NCBI GenBank assembly: GCA_030734395.1
Contig: JAUZTG010000029.1
Span: 2,728,001 to 2,792,000, forward strand
Direction of reading: 5' to 3'
DNA length: 64,000 nt
Source: Sarocladium kiliense
Lineage: Eukaryota > Ascomycota > Sordariomycetes > Hypocreales > Sarocladiaceae
The notes below the pieces were generated by a model. The model ran no database searches and was not told where the DNA came from. It worked only from the letters and a program-made list of their open reading frames with translations. Position numbers and translations under genes: made by a program. Position 1 is the first letter of the stretch, and each line of letters starts with the position of its first letter. Below, one piece after another: positions 20,022-30,556 of this stretch.

Positions 20022-22570
20022 AGCGGCGTTGGGGGATGCGGCTGGATGTGCACATGATCAGCGGATGCAATGCGCGTTGGATGTTGCGGATCACGGTTGC
20101 ATCCTCGAATCCGGACCAGACACTTTCCACGGTATTTCCATGGCGGCCGAAGGAACAAGGCCTCTGGCCCGAGGCGCTTCGACCCTTCTTGAGACACAAG
20201 AGCTGATTGTAGATGGGACGTCTTCTTTTGGAGAGAAGTTGGAGGAAGGGGAGAGTGAAGTGGTCGACAAGCTTGACTCAACCCTGAGGCACGTGGCTAC
20301 TTGTCCTAGTCGACCATCCCCTTACTCCGCCAGCCCCAGGCCCTGCCTCTCCATGGCAAAGCCATTATCATCACCATCACCGTTCTCACCCAAGCTAAAT
20401 GCGAACTGACGCTGAGCAATTCACGTGCCATTCCATGAGTCACAGTGTCGCTTGACTCTCGCGCACAGTACCATCCTTGGCAACGTCCAGGTGGCTTTTG
20501 GATCTTCTCTTGTCCGTGGGGGTTTCTGCGCCTCATCTCCAACATCGAAAGCCTGCAACGCTGTTCCCTTTATCCACTCTCCTCTCACCTCCACTCAGCC
20601 CACCCCCAACTCGCTGCACGCATCACTGCTTTCATCTGGGCTGCTGCTTACGATTGGACCAAGATGGGGAACACGCACCGTGACCAAGTCATTTGCCATC
20701 GCGTGACCACAACACAATTTGCTTCTTGGCTGGCCGACACATCAGTGACCTGCTCGCTTCAACCCGATCTCGGTGTCCTTTTGACCACTAGCCGACGCTG
20801 CTTTTAATGTGACGTGCTCTCCTGGCAGGGATCAATCGTCCAGATCGAGCTTGCGAAGGGCAAAATAGCAGCTTTATCTGCCAGAATGAACAAAGTATGA
20901 AGCTGACGTTGACTGGGCAGATAACGCTTATGACAGTGGCGCTCTTCAGCTGAGTCCAAGCGCCTTCTCACAGAAGCAAAAATAGCCGTTTCGTTGTTTG
21001 ATAAGAAAGGGGCGATATTCTCAACGAGCATGAACTGACTTAACGGTGTGCCGTTCATCCGCGGGAACTCGACTCCGGGCGCGGTAAACGATGGGGACTG
21101 ATCCTCTTCTCGGGACAAACTACTTTTCTGGTAGATCGACTGACATCGCAAGTCCCCGCACATGTCTCCCGTCTCGGGGCGTGCCTTCGTAGACCATGAC
21201 ATAGAAAGCCGGCGGACAAGGATTGCACGATACAGAGTATCTGGCACCTGAAGATCTTCGACGACCCCCACACCCGAATCCCTGTTTCCATAATCACAGA
21301 TTCTGCACCACTGGAAGCTGGATGCCTTGATCTGGCGTTGTGCTCCTTTGCGATTGTCGTCTGGACCACACCATTGGAGGGAAAGATGGATGCAAATCGA
21401 CCATCACATGAATTTTCTTCTCAACTAGGCCTTTGGCAATCGCAGGTCAGAATCTTCTTGGCAAGGAATGTTGAACGCTATCGCTCGATCACTCATCGAT
21501 GCGAGACGGACATGGACGACGTGGGAGGGGTGATGGCAGTCAGTTCTTCCCCGTCTAAACCCGTCTCCGATGCCACCCCTCAGCCATGCATTGATACTCA
21601 ACATCCAGAAAGACTCTTCTCTCGCCACGGAATCCCCGTATCTCTCCCACTTTCGAGATGTTGGTGGGGTTCAGTACCAACCCCAACTGACCCCAGATTC
21701 TCCACACTGACGAACAGCCTTCCGCCCTTGTCAATGCTCTCTCCAGTGTGGATGCTGCACGCTGCAAGCTGCACGCCAGCACACCATCTCCTCACGATAT
21801 TGGGATCTCATTCCCGTCATTGATGCCCAGCCGAAGCTCACGTGCGGGGTCGGGACCTGGGCGAACTCGGACCTGGGGTTCGTGTCCTGCCTCTACTCGC
21901 TCCTCAAGCTCACCGACCATGATGCACAATGTCAGACGACCCTAAGACCTTGCCGGTCCAGCTGCGACATCGTGAACATTCACCAGCAGCAAGCTGTTCG
22001 CTCTCCCTTTTACCGGAGGCCTCTCTTTATCGCCACCATAGTTCGAACTTCCCTCTCGCCTGTCGCCCGAATCTTCGCTGCGCATCCTATGAGCACCCCA
22101 TGCTGATTGAACACAAAGGGGTGTCCCTCATCATCAAGCCACAGACCCCGTTGCACTCAGTGTAATATTGTGAGGTGAGGGTTATCGGGTAAATATGTGA
22201 CTAGCCCTCTCATGATACTGGGTTAGGGCAGGTGTTTAATCTTGCGATCATCTGTATCGTGCTCCTATGCACCTCATGGTCAGCCATGGCGCGGCGCAGC
22301 AGTGCTTGTGCAGTTATCCGCCCAAAGCCTGAGGTGCAACATTGAGCCACAGCTTGCTCGATTGGAGACATAGCCACCGCCCGATAGGTTTGGATCTCAC
22401 AAGCCTCCGCTATTGACACATATCTCGGTCTCTACAAGTATAGAGCCCACAAATCCCAAGAATCCGTAAGAAGCATCAAGTCAATCACAGGAAAAGCACA
22501 ATCAAACGCTGAGGGCACGACGACATTGCCAAATCTGTGACCACCAGAACCATTCCGAAACTAAGCAAAG
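20022..22570. other. Gene-poor intergenic region
   Basis: About 2.5 kb without a supportable gene. A 155-codon minus-strand frame at 20804-21271 has no recognisable motif and no splice support. The stretch just before 22571 presumably holds the promoter of the small plus-strand gene. Confidence 0.5.
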
Positions 22571-22873
22571 ATGAGCTCTCTAGACTCTACTACCAACAAG
22601 TCCAAGTCCGGCTGGCGCTCTTGGCTCAAAAACCCTGCCAAGGCGAATTACAATAAAGTCCTCGCTGAGGCTTACGAGAAGAAAGCGACCAAAGCTGACG
22701 GTGATGCCACCATCGTCGAGATGACCGACAAAGAGAAGGCGAAGGCTATGGTCGCGCATAGAGATGCAACTTCACCGACTGGATCATTCATGTTGGGCAC
22801 ATATCGGCCTCTAGATACGAGCCCAGGGTATGCTGGGTACCTCACGGCTCAAGGGGCAGGCGGCGGTTCTTGA
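22571..22873 (+). CDS. Small conserved-looking hypothetical protein
   Basis: A 100-residue single-exon frame with an AAAG-ATG start context. It is Lys/Ala-rich and charged in the first 60 residues (repeated KAKA-type helical stretch around DKEKAKAMVAHRD). It ends with a Gly/Tyr/Pro segment (GSFMLGTYRPLDTSPGYAGY) that looks conserved rather than random. No signal peptide or membrane helix. I do not know a function. It lies 150 bp from the 3' end of the convergent mcm10 gene. The clean start, amino-acid composition and sharp end make a real gene more likely than not. Confidence 0.55.
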   Translation: MSSLDSTTNKSKSGWRSWLKNPAKANYNKVLAEAYEKKATKADGDATIVEMTDKEKAKAMVAHRDATSPTGSFMLGTYRPLDTSPGYAGYLTAQGAGGGS

Positions 22874-23025
22874 GTTGGCACGAGCAGGCTTGGGCAGGAT
22901 GGTCATCATCATGTTATGTTGTTGTGTTCTTTGTCTTGGTCTTCGGCAAATCCTGCCTGGTAAGAAGTTCTTGATACCTAACCATAACGCCTTTCGCACA
23001 ATACGAATGCCCTCAGATGCTCTTC

Positions 23026-24837
23026 CTATACAATAACTAGCTCGTCGTCGTCGTCGTCATCGTTGAAAGCGAGCTGCCTGCCAGCAAGCTCGTTTCCTAA
23101 ACTCTCCCTCCCTGCCTCGCGAATCCCTTTCTCAGTGACGAATCTCGTCTTCTTTCGGACCGGAGACGACGTTCTCTCCTCTTGAACTTGTCGTCGCTTC
23201 AGCTCCTCCTCTTTGCGCAGCTTCTCTCCTTCTCGCATCCGTGAGAGCTTGTCCTTGAGATTACCGCCCCATCCAAGTGCGGAGGTCGGTTTAGATGCTT
23301 GATTCGTTGCTGTTACTGTGGATTGCGTTGTGCGAGATAGCCTTGATGAACTCGAGAGGCCACTCAAGGCACTATCTGCTCGCTTGCGCTTCATCGGGCC
23401 CAGTTGGATGGCTTGCTCTCGACTTCTTGCTCCAATACTTGGCGTTGGCGCTGCTGGATCTCTTCCAAAGCCGATCGACCCTTGACTTGCAGGAATACCG
23501 CGAGTCTCGGCATCATGCGAGCCGTCGAGAAGTGCTCGACGAGAAGTGGCTGCTTTCATATACTCCCTTCCCGCTCCTCCACCAATTTTGCCCAGACGTG
23601 CTATGATCTCATTCTCCCGCTCTTTCGCCTCTAATTTCCTCTTCACGAATTCAGCACGCTCCTTTTTGTCGACCACTGTAAGATTCTTGCCATCAATGAG
23701 ATCCGCCGCACTCATACTCCTGCTCACGAAGTATCGCGATGCAGAGTCATGGTCATACCTCCCTTCATGCTGATCGACCTTCTCTTGCCTCTTTTTCTGC
23801 TCATAGCCGTGAACCTCGTATGATCTGGTCTTTCGCGCGCCGAAACTACTGCTATTCATCTCGACGCGAGAGCTGCGCTGCTTCTTAACAGCCTCATTTG
23901 TGTGGAACTCGCAGAATTGTGTCCGCTTCTTGTTGGTCCATGCCATGCAAAGCTGGCCATCCTTCTTCACAGACTGGCAGAAGCCTAGGTCGCGTGCATG
24001 GCCGATCTCGATGACAGTATCAGCGTCCGAGTTGAGACATAATGTGAAGCGGCCAGTGGCCTCTTGGCCTTTTCGAGGGGGCATGATGGTCGGGTTGAGG
24101 AGCGCGACGACGGTGCCTTCCGTGAGCTTCCAGTATCTTTCGAAACCACTATTGAAGAGGAACATATCAAGCTCCCACTTCAGGTCCACAAGCGTTATGA
24201 CCATATACTTGCGAGGCTCGTCATTATTATTCTTCTGCACTGCCGCGCTGTGCAGACGTGGTTCCGACTTCTTGGCCACAATGCCAAAGACAACCACATC
24301 CTCCTCCACATCTGGCAGTTCCCAGTCCGGCGCTATAACATGCTTGAGGAGGTCTTTCAGGCCATATGTTGCTTTGCCAGATAACTGTCGCGTGAGGACA
24401 TTGTGAGGGAGAATTCGACGTGAAAGATGAAAGCCTGAGTATGCTTCGAACGATGCACTCTCCTCTTCCTTCTTGTTCGCCGCTGAGTCTCGCGGAGCCT
24501 TCCTTGGTGATCGGAGAGTCGGGGCGGTGTTGCTGCGTTTCAACCCTCCAAGAGCTGTGTCGGGAGCTGGCCTCCCTAGGATCTCGTCTCTCGAGTATGC
24601 AGGCGTCGACAATAATTCTTGTGGCAAATCGACAGCCTCGCTCTTGTATTGATCAATCTCGCGCTGGCCGAGTCCGAAGGCATTGCTCCTCGATTTCTGA
24701 ATCAGATCCTTCCGCTGTGCTCTCTCGACTTCTTGCGTTCTGACAGAGGCCAGCCTCTCATTGAAGCTCATCGGTTCTGCTGAGTTCGGTGATGACACGG
24801 CCGTTCTGGCCTTGCGGAGGTATCCTTCGCCTGTCAT
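23026..24837 (-). CDS. mcm10: DNA replication initiation factor Mcm10
   Basis: A 603-residue single-exon frame matching Mcm10, which binds Mcm2-7 and Cdc45 and activates the CMG helicase at origins. The conserved core is residues about 135-312: an OB-fold (DVVVFGIVAKK, ITLVDLKWELDMFLF, VALLNPTI) followed by a CCCH zinc finger (C287, C297, C309, H312) starting LGFCQSVKKDGQLC. The C-terminal half is charged and basic with an acidic tail ending DDDDELVIV. The ATG at 24837 has an in-frame TGA 27 nt upstream, so any extra N-terminal coiled-coil exon would need splicing from further upstream; I could not define one. The gene shares a 569-bp divergent promoter with the RNase H2 subunit B gene, and this promoter has three ACGCG cores. 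Confidence 0.92.
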   Translation of the reverse strand: MTGEGYLRKARTAVSSPNSAEPMSFNERLASVRTQEVERAQRKDLIQKSRSNAFGLGQREIDQYKSEAVDLPQELLSTPAYSRDEILGRPAPDTALGGLKRSNTAPTLRSPRKAPRDSAANKKEEESASFEAYSGFHLSRRILPHNVLTRQLSGKATYGLKDLLKHVIAPDWELPDVEEDVVVFGIVAKKSEPRLHSAAVQKNNNDEPRKYMVITLVDLKWELDMFLFNSGFERYWKLTEGTVVALLNPTIMPPRKGQEATGRFTLCLNSDADTVIEIGHARDLGFCQSVKKDGQLCMAWTNKKRTQFCEFHTNEAVKKQRSSRVEMNSSSFGARKTRSYEVHGYEQKKRQEKVDQHEGRYDHDSASRYFVSRSMSAADLIDGKNLTVVDKKERAEFVKRKLEAKERENEIIARLGKIGGGAGREYMKAATSRRALLDGSHDAETRGIPASQGSIGFGRDPAAPTPSIGARSREQAIQLGPMKRKRADSALSGLSSSSRLSRTTQSTVTATNQASKPTSALGWGGNLKDKLSRMREGEKLRKEEELKRRQVQEERTSSPVRKKTRFVTEKGIREAGRESLGNELAGRQLAFNDDDDDDELVIV

Positions 24838-25179
24838 GGTAGCCGAACGCCGCTCTCGGTATCAGTCTGATGCCTGTGCCCTAGGATACTTGTGACATGT
24901 TGCTCGAGGTTCTGGGCAGTGCTGAATACGGAATCCGCCTTGATTGCCGGTGGGAGAATCTGTTGTTGTGTAATTTGGGGTGGTTCATGCGCAGCACAAG
25001 CGCCCCCCTGCATCAAGTAGAACAGACAACGAACCAAAGTACGATAAGCAAAGGAATATGGAATTCTTTAGGCGAAACAGCTCATGTCATGTGATGAGGT
25101 ACCTGTCGCCTGTCAAGATTGGCTAGAGCTGTCTTGGAGGATTTTGGTGCTCGTTCAGTGTAGTCAGAGCAGCAGGGAG

Positions 25180-25209
25180 ACGCGTTCGAGGCGCGTCGCA
25201 AGGCCGCGT
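25180..25209. promoter_or_regulatory. MCB (MluI cell-cycle box) cluster in the mcm10/rnh202 divergent promoter
   Basis: Within 30 bp there is one perfect ACGCGT (25180-25185) and two minus-strand ACGCG cores (GCGCGT at 25191-25196 and CGCGT at 25205-25209). ACGCGN is the binding core of the fungal MBF (Swi6-Mbp1 type) factor that drives G1/S genes. The cluster lies about 340 bp from the mcm10 ATG and 200 bp from the rnh202 ATG. Both products work at replication forks, which fits S-phase control. Confidence 0.6.
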
Positions 25210-25406
25210 TTAAGTGCTGCAAGGGTCCCACATCCACTTTACAACCCTTGGGCTGGGGACAACGACATGAACCTTCGACAAGAGGAACCACTGAACAACG
25301 ACATATATCGGGAATATCGCTTTTTACAACGACCCAGTGATCGAAAGACTTTGCTGCTTGCTTCGTCATCAACCTTGGCAGCACCTTATACACAGAAACG
25401 GACACA

Positions 25407-26690
25407 ATGGCAAGGACGAGATCCAAGCCAGCGGCTGCGAATGCCAAAGACGATACTCCCAAGAGCTCAACCGCGAAGATCACGCTTGAATCGCAAACCG
25501 GCAATGTTCCCAATGTCTTCATACTTCCAGCAAAAGCCAAGCCAAACGCACGCATAGTCACTCTCCCCCATCCCAGACACGACACTCCCTCCCGCTACCT
25601 CGTCTGCCCCGAGACTGGTGTTTATGAGTTCAGCAAGATCGCCGCGCCAAAGACAATGCCTCGCAGTTGGCTGATTGAGACAAGATCAACTGAAGATGAA
25701 GGTTCAAGGTCAACGGCAAGCGTCACTAGCAGCGCCGACTTGTTCCTCGCCACAGCTACCGATCCGTTGTTCATCCTCCTCCCATCACTCTGCGACAGCA
25801 GGGCTGCCAAGGGAACCGACGTGAAGAAACGCCTATTTCTGTCCAGCGACGACTACTTCGACAAACTCCCGGAGGAGTTTTCACATCTTTCGGAGGTCTT
25901 GAGAACGCCGGGCACGAGAAAGCTGTTCGAGAGCAGGTTAGGCGAGGTTTGCGACACAGTCGATGCCGGGGACGAGAGCATGTATCGCTTGAGCGAGGAG
26001 AAACTCTTCGGGGCTATCCTGAGGAAAGCAAGGAGAATGTGCGATGGTGGCCTTCCGCAAAGCATGGAAGAGAAGTTCGTGAGGAAGGCGCTCGAAGCGC
26101 CGATTCTCTTGCAGAAACGAGTTGTTCCGCCCACGACGGAAGATCAAGCACAGGGGGACGAGTCTGGTGTCTCAACCCCCCTCACAGAGTCGAACGAGTC
26201 ACAATCAACGGTCACAACAGAATCAAATGCATCATCTGTGTCTCAGGCTTCAACAGCAGCCACATCTTTTACCGAGACACCACCCCAGGGCGACAGCGTC
26301 ATCGCTGCGACGACCGCTTCTCTCGAAATCCACAACCTGCAAAGACTCAAAGTCGCGTTCGACTTCATCTGCTCAAGCTACCTGTCCCCTTCCCTCGGAA
26401 CACAATTGCAGTCTCAGCTTGCCAAGGATGTTGAGTTCCAGCCGCTTGACGGATATCTCGCACAACTGGCCAAGCATCGAGCCGAGGCCGTCGCTGCAAG
26501 ATCGCAGGGTGACTTCTCAAGAAAACGAGTGCGTGATGAGGAGGAAGATGAAGCACGGGCCGAGAAGAAGAGAAAGCTGGAGGAGGAAAAGAAGAAGAAG
26601 GCGAGTGAGAGTCATGGCGTAAGGCAATTGAAGAAGGTGAACACGAGTGGGATGATGAAGCTTAGCGCATTCTTTCAGAAGAAACAATAA
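25407..26690 (+). CDS. rnh202: Ribonuclease H2 subunit B
   Basis: A 427-residue single-exon protein matching the non-catalytic B subunit of RNase H2 (yeast Rnh202/Ydr279). The complex removes ribonucleotides misincorporated in DNA and RNA in RNA-DNA hybrids. The N-terminal triple-barrel part includes the typical LPHPRHDTPSRYLVCP and LLPSL segments. The wHTH part follows (SEEKLFGAILRKARRMCD) and continues after a Ser/Thr-rich insert (about 230-290) with AFDFICSSYLSPSLG. The tail is a charged Lys/Glu coil followed by MMKLSAFFQKKQ, which resembles a PCNA-interacting box without the leading Gln. An AATAAA overlaps the stop codon. It converges on duo1 with 76 bp between stops, and it diverges from mcm10. 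Confidence 0.9.
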   Translation: MARTRSKPAAANAKDDTPKSSTAKITLESQTGNVPNVFILPAKAKPNARIVTLPHPRHDTPSRYLVCPETGVYEFSKIAAPKTMPRSWLIETRSTEDEGSRSTASVTSSADLFLATATDPLFILLPSLCDSRAAKGTDVKKRLFLSSDDYFDKLPEEFSHLSEVLRTPGTRKLFESRLGEVCDTVDAGDESMYRLSEEKLFGAILRKARRMCDGGLPQSMEEKFVRKALEAPILLQKRVVPPTTEDQAQGDESGVSTPLTESNESQSTVTTESNASSVSQASTAATSFTETPPQGDSVIAATTASLEIHNLQRLKVAFDFICSSYLSPSLGTQLQSQLAKDVEFQPLDGYLAQLAKHRAEAVAARSQGDFSRKRVRDEEEDEARAEKKRKLEEEKKKKASESHGVRQLKKVNTSGMMKLSAFFQKKQ

Positions 26691-26766
26691 AGAAACGGCC
26701 TCGTCCACAGGCTCGGGCCTTTCTATCAGGGTATCTTGATTATTACTTAAGCTTTGGTTTACCACC

Positions 26767-27538
26767 TCAGCTTGCGCCTCGAGTGCCTCTGGCGCGACCT
26801 CTGCCAATACCTGTCCCGGTCCCTCTCCCGATGCCAGAGCCACCTCGACTGCTAGAAGTCGTCCCATATCCTGAACTGCTTAAGCCGTAGCCAGAGCTGC
26901 TGGCACCTCTTGTTGCGCCGGCCCTTGTCCTCGTCCGTGTTCCTCTTGTTCCTGCAGCGCCTCTGGACCCTCTGCTGGGAGCTGGCACACCTAATCTTCG
27001 CTGCTCCTCCTCTTCTTCCCTCCGCCGCCGGAGCTCCTCGCGACGTTGCTCCTCTTCCATTGCCCTCCTCTCGGCTGCCTGTTGCTTTTGGAGGGCTTCA
27101 GCTTCTTGCTCAGCTAGATCTTCTGTGGCACCCTTCCATCCGGGATGCAGAATCAGTCTTTGATTGTGCTCTGTCTGAGAAAGTATTCTTGTCCAGCTGT
27201 TCAGGAGCGTTGATGCGTTGTTGACAGTTTGCGACACAGTCTACAAAGCTTTGTCAGTCCTGGATGAATCTCCCGGATATCCACAGCAGACTTACATCCA
27301 TATTTCCACCCGCGCGTTCGAGAGTCTGTATCACACCCTCAATAACCTCATTGATGTGACGTACGCCGTCGAGCTCTCTTCGAAGCGCAGCCTCGGGATC
27401 GATATGTTCAGTAGGAGGTTGGGCAGTCGGTGTTCGAGGGGTCTTCGGCGTGCGCGGGGTCTTGGGTCGTGAAGGGGCATCCTTATCCGGTGAGGCCCAA
27501 ATATCGGTCTCTGTGGCATCGATCGAGTCGTCGGCCAT
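26767..27538 (-). CDS. duo1: DASH complex subunit Duo1
   Basis: Exons 27538-27296 and 27240-26767 join in phase 0 to give 238 residues; the 55-nt intron has a GGACTGAC branch and a TAG acceptor. The product matches Duo1, a subunit of the DASH/Dam1 ring that couples kinetochores to microtubules. The conserved helical core spans the junction: ELDGVRHINEVIEGVIQTLE, then TVSQTVNNASTLLNSWTRIL and TEHNQRLILHPGWKGA. A Glu/Arg coiled coil follows (about 130-165), then a Gly/Arg/Ser-rich tail. Before the core is a run of TP motifs (KTPRTPKTPRTPT), likely kinase sites. The start is the MADDSIDATE methionine, which fits family N-termini; the frame is open further upstream. It shares a divergent promoter with the uncharacterised gene at 28457. 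Confidence 0.9.
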
Positions 27539-27874
27539 GCTGATGACACCGGTGGTCGCTGATAGGTATGTCTGATGCAGCAATACAGCTTGTTTGGCGG
27601 GGGATGGCGGGGCGTCGGAGGAGGGGCTGGCGATTGAGACGAGGCCCCGGGACGGCAGCGGGGAATGTATGATATCACTGCAGGGAGAAGAGCCGTCGAT
27701 GTGTTGTTTGTGTATGCGGCACGTCAAGCCATGCGAGGTGTGTTTTCAAGGGCGCTGCTGCAGGTCAACGTGACGTTTGTTGCGTGTTTGAGTGTCCTGT
27801 TGGGTGTCAAGCTCTCCCTGGGGTTGGCAGTGCGGGGCGACGCACATCCAACAGCCTGCCTGGCAACCCTTGCG

Positions 27875-27966
27875 ACGCGAGATTGACGCGCCCGATACAC
27901 GCTTTAGTGGCCGATCCACTTAACGGTCAGTGCCTGAACCGCTAAATGACACTCCCTTGAACGCGT
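27875..27966. promoter_or_regulatory. MCB cluster between duo1 and the uncharacterised gene
   Basis: Three ACGCG cores on the plus strand within 92 bp: 27875-27879, 27886-27890 and a perfect ACGCGT at 27961-27966. They lie 337-428 bp upstream of the duo1 ATG and about 490-580 bp upstream of the plus-strand gene ATG. Chance expectation for this 5-mer on either strand in 92 bp is about 0.2. Confidence 0.55.
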
Positions 27967-28456
27967 CGAGCTGTCCGCCAGTAAAAGTGGGATGGCTGGC
28001 GTCACAGGTACTGTGTGGCCCCCTGCGCATCCACGCATTCCAGCAACAGCCACTGCTGCTCATCCCCCAGCCGCCTCCATCCCAGCCCCCCTTCTCATGT
28101 GCGAGTCTTTTTCTCACAACGCCTCTCTCGCACACGCCTCACATCCTCCACCTACCCTTTACCTCTCAACACAACACCTTGATATCGTCATTGACATCAA
28201 CTGCGCATCCCTTGGGTACTTTTTATTCATACGATTGCAGTGTCGCATTCTACAGAATAACCTTTGTCGGACATTGCCCTGTTACCCAGTTGCAACAACG
28301 TTGGCCGTTCAAACGGTTTTTCGAGCTCTGCCCACCAGCTCGAGTCGACCCTTCGAAGCTCTCGACGCCACGCCGAGAACACCTGCTCGACGTCCCACTG
28401 AGCAAGTATCGTCCCTATCGCATCATATATCGACCTCGTGCAGACTGTCACCGACA

Positions 28457-29774
28457 ATGGCGTCCGCCATGCGAGGCTCTCGCACCCCGTCGCCGCCGCC
28501 ATCTGGCATCCGCACACCGCCTGCACCGCGCTTGGGCTTCCATGACGACTGGCAACCGTATGCTCCTCGCAAGTCTGCCCGCCTCGCAAACCGCACACCG
28601 TCTCCTCGAGCACCCCGTCGCCAGACAGGATCACCTCAGCCTACGAAGAACATTTCATCAGCTGCAAAGAGCGCATGGTCGTCTTCTATGGTGTCGCCGA
28701 TGCCATCACCACGCAAGAGGCGACAGCCTCCCACGTCCGACGCCGCTCGTCGTGTATCAGGACCGTTGACTGCAGAAGGTACAACCAATGCTGCTGCATC
28801 ACTAGGAATTGATCACTCCACGCCGCGCAAGTCATCATCAACGACTTTTTCTCATGAACTTAGCATGCTCCCAACCCCCTCAAAGACACCTTCCAAGCCT
28901 CCGGCCAAGGAGAGTGTCAAGGGCCTTCAGACTTTTGCCCGCAACCTTTTCCAGTCCGAGGAGGATGTCATGCCGAACAACAAGAAGCGAATGCCCAGGA
29001 AGTATTCGGGTATGACCCTAGACAGCTTCACCGCAGAGGCTGCTGAAGACGAGTCAATTGAAATCTTCACCGACTCCAAGGACCGCGTCCCAGAGCGAGA
29101 CGATAGCGCAGAGAACCCATTCTACGGAGAGTCTGTGACGGAGCCAGCAAAGCGACGGAGTAAGCGCAGAAACGTCAGCATCCCTGGAGAGAAGGCACAG
29201 ACAGTGGAGGAAGCTACCGAGCGACAGGATGGCATGGTATATGTCTTGTAAGTATCAATCCCTTGCCTCTGTATCTTCAACGTCAGACTAACGAGCTATC
29301 AGCCGCGGCAAGCGTTTCTTCCGCAAGTTTGCGCCGGAGATGGATTCTTCAGAGGCTTCTGCCGATGGTATGTCGAGCTCTCTCAGCCGATCCAGCATCA
29401 AGCCGAGGCTGCTCTTCCCTGTGCAGAAGGTACCACGGACTTCGGAGGACGATGTGGACGAGGAGGCGACCACCGACATCGAGGAAGGTCCTGAGGTGGA
29501 CGTCGGGGAGCAGTCTGTACTACAAACCCCTGCAAAGACCCAGTTCAAGGGAACGGACACTCCCCAGGCCCCCAAGTTCGCTCCTATGTCACCACCTGAC
29601 ACAAAGCGGACTACTCGCTCTACGAACAAGTTGTTCGAGGAACCGACGCCGATCAAGAAGAAGGAGCGCCGCAGCCCCTTCGACACATGGCCCCGGACCA
29701 AAGACCGCAAGGAGACGGGTACGAAACGCGAGGCAGAGCCTATGTTTGCACCCGCCAAGCGCACCAAGGCGTAA
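28457..29774 (+). CDS. Conserved uncharacterised fungal protein rich in S/T-P sites, probably nuclear
   Basis: Exons 28457-29247 and 29303-29774 join in phase (TT+C codes Phe) to give 420 residues; the 55-nt intron has a GACTAAC branch. Joining rebuilds a short conserved-looking block, GMVYVFRGKRFFRKF. Other blocks are GLQTFARNLFQSEEDVMP, IFTDSKDRVPE with NPFYGE, and SSIKPRLLFPVQK. The rest is disordered, with about 20 S/T-P motifs including SPRK and TPRK types that suit cyclin-dependent kinase, and several basic patches (KRRSKRRN) that look like nuclear localisation signals. No enzymatic domain. I know this type only as a hypothetical protein of filamentous ascomycetes. MCB-like boxes upstream and the CDK-like sites suggest a cell-cycle or chromosome role. 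That role is inference. The frame is open upstream of 28457, but that part looks non-coding. Confidence 0.8.
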
Positions 29775-30556
29775 AGGAAACTGTGGAAGCTGGGGTCATG
29801 ACGAGTACGATTGTTTATGGACACGGGGCAACGCTTTTTGAGTGAACAAGTCTTTTAATACCTTGATTACTAGTCGTTCATGGCTGGTACCTTTTTTTGT
29901 GGCTTTTGGCCTACTTTCTTGTCGCTTTTTTGATGATATATTTTCTTCATGGTTCTCCACCCGAGGAGTGAAGGGATAGGGCATGGCGTCGGTACGGAAT
30001 GGACGTAGGAGGAACACCTAGCATAGCAGTGGACTTTGGAAGGATACCTGGTATTATCATAGACTGTGACATGGCCTTGTTTGGCCTTGAATGTTAATCA
30101 TTCTCACAACATTCTCTGGTGCATAGTGTGATCTCGGTCTATTTCGCGATTGTGGCCCGATGAAGGGATTGCTTATTTCGCAAGCCCTTTTTTTATGTCG
30201 TAGCAGCTGATCGTAGGACCATAGAACGAAGCCAACTCGGAACCGTGACCGTCGCACGAGTACGAGCGTGCGGTCGCTCGAGGCTGTTAGTCATGGAACG
30301 GGTGTTCCGTCGTTTCCCGTGGGTATGCTCGTCACGATGCCCCACCACACTTTGTTCAAATGCCCCTCGCTTAGATTCGACGAATGATGAGATTTATGCC
30401 CAACAACCTTCCTCAACTTCAAATCGGGACACGTCAATTGTTGTTCTCTTAGCCTGTCAAGGTTCAAAGCTCTTCGGTATCAAGATCTCCAGCCTATCAG
30501 TACTTCTCACTGTTTGGAGCTGTCAGTACGAGCAAGAAATTGCATCATTGCGTCCG
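29775..30556. other. Intergenic region between uncharacterised gene and pby1
   Basis: About 780 bp holding a 3' flank and the pby1 promoter. No gene seen. Confidence 0.55.

Noticed and set aside
20804..21271. 155-codon minus-strand ORF
   Set aside because: No recognisable motif or splice partner, so not called as a gene.
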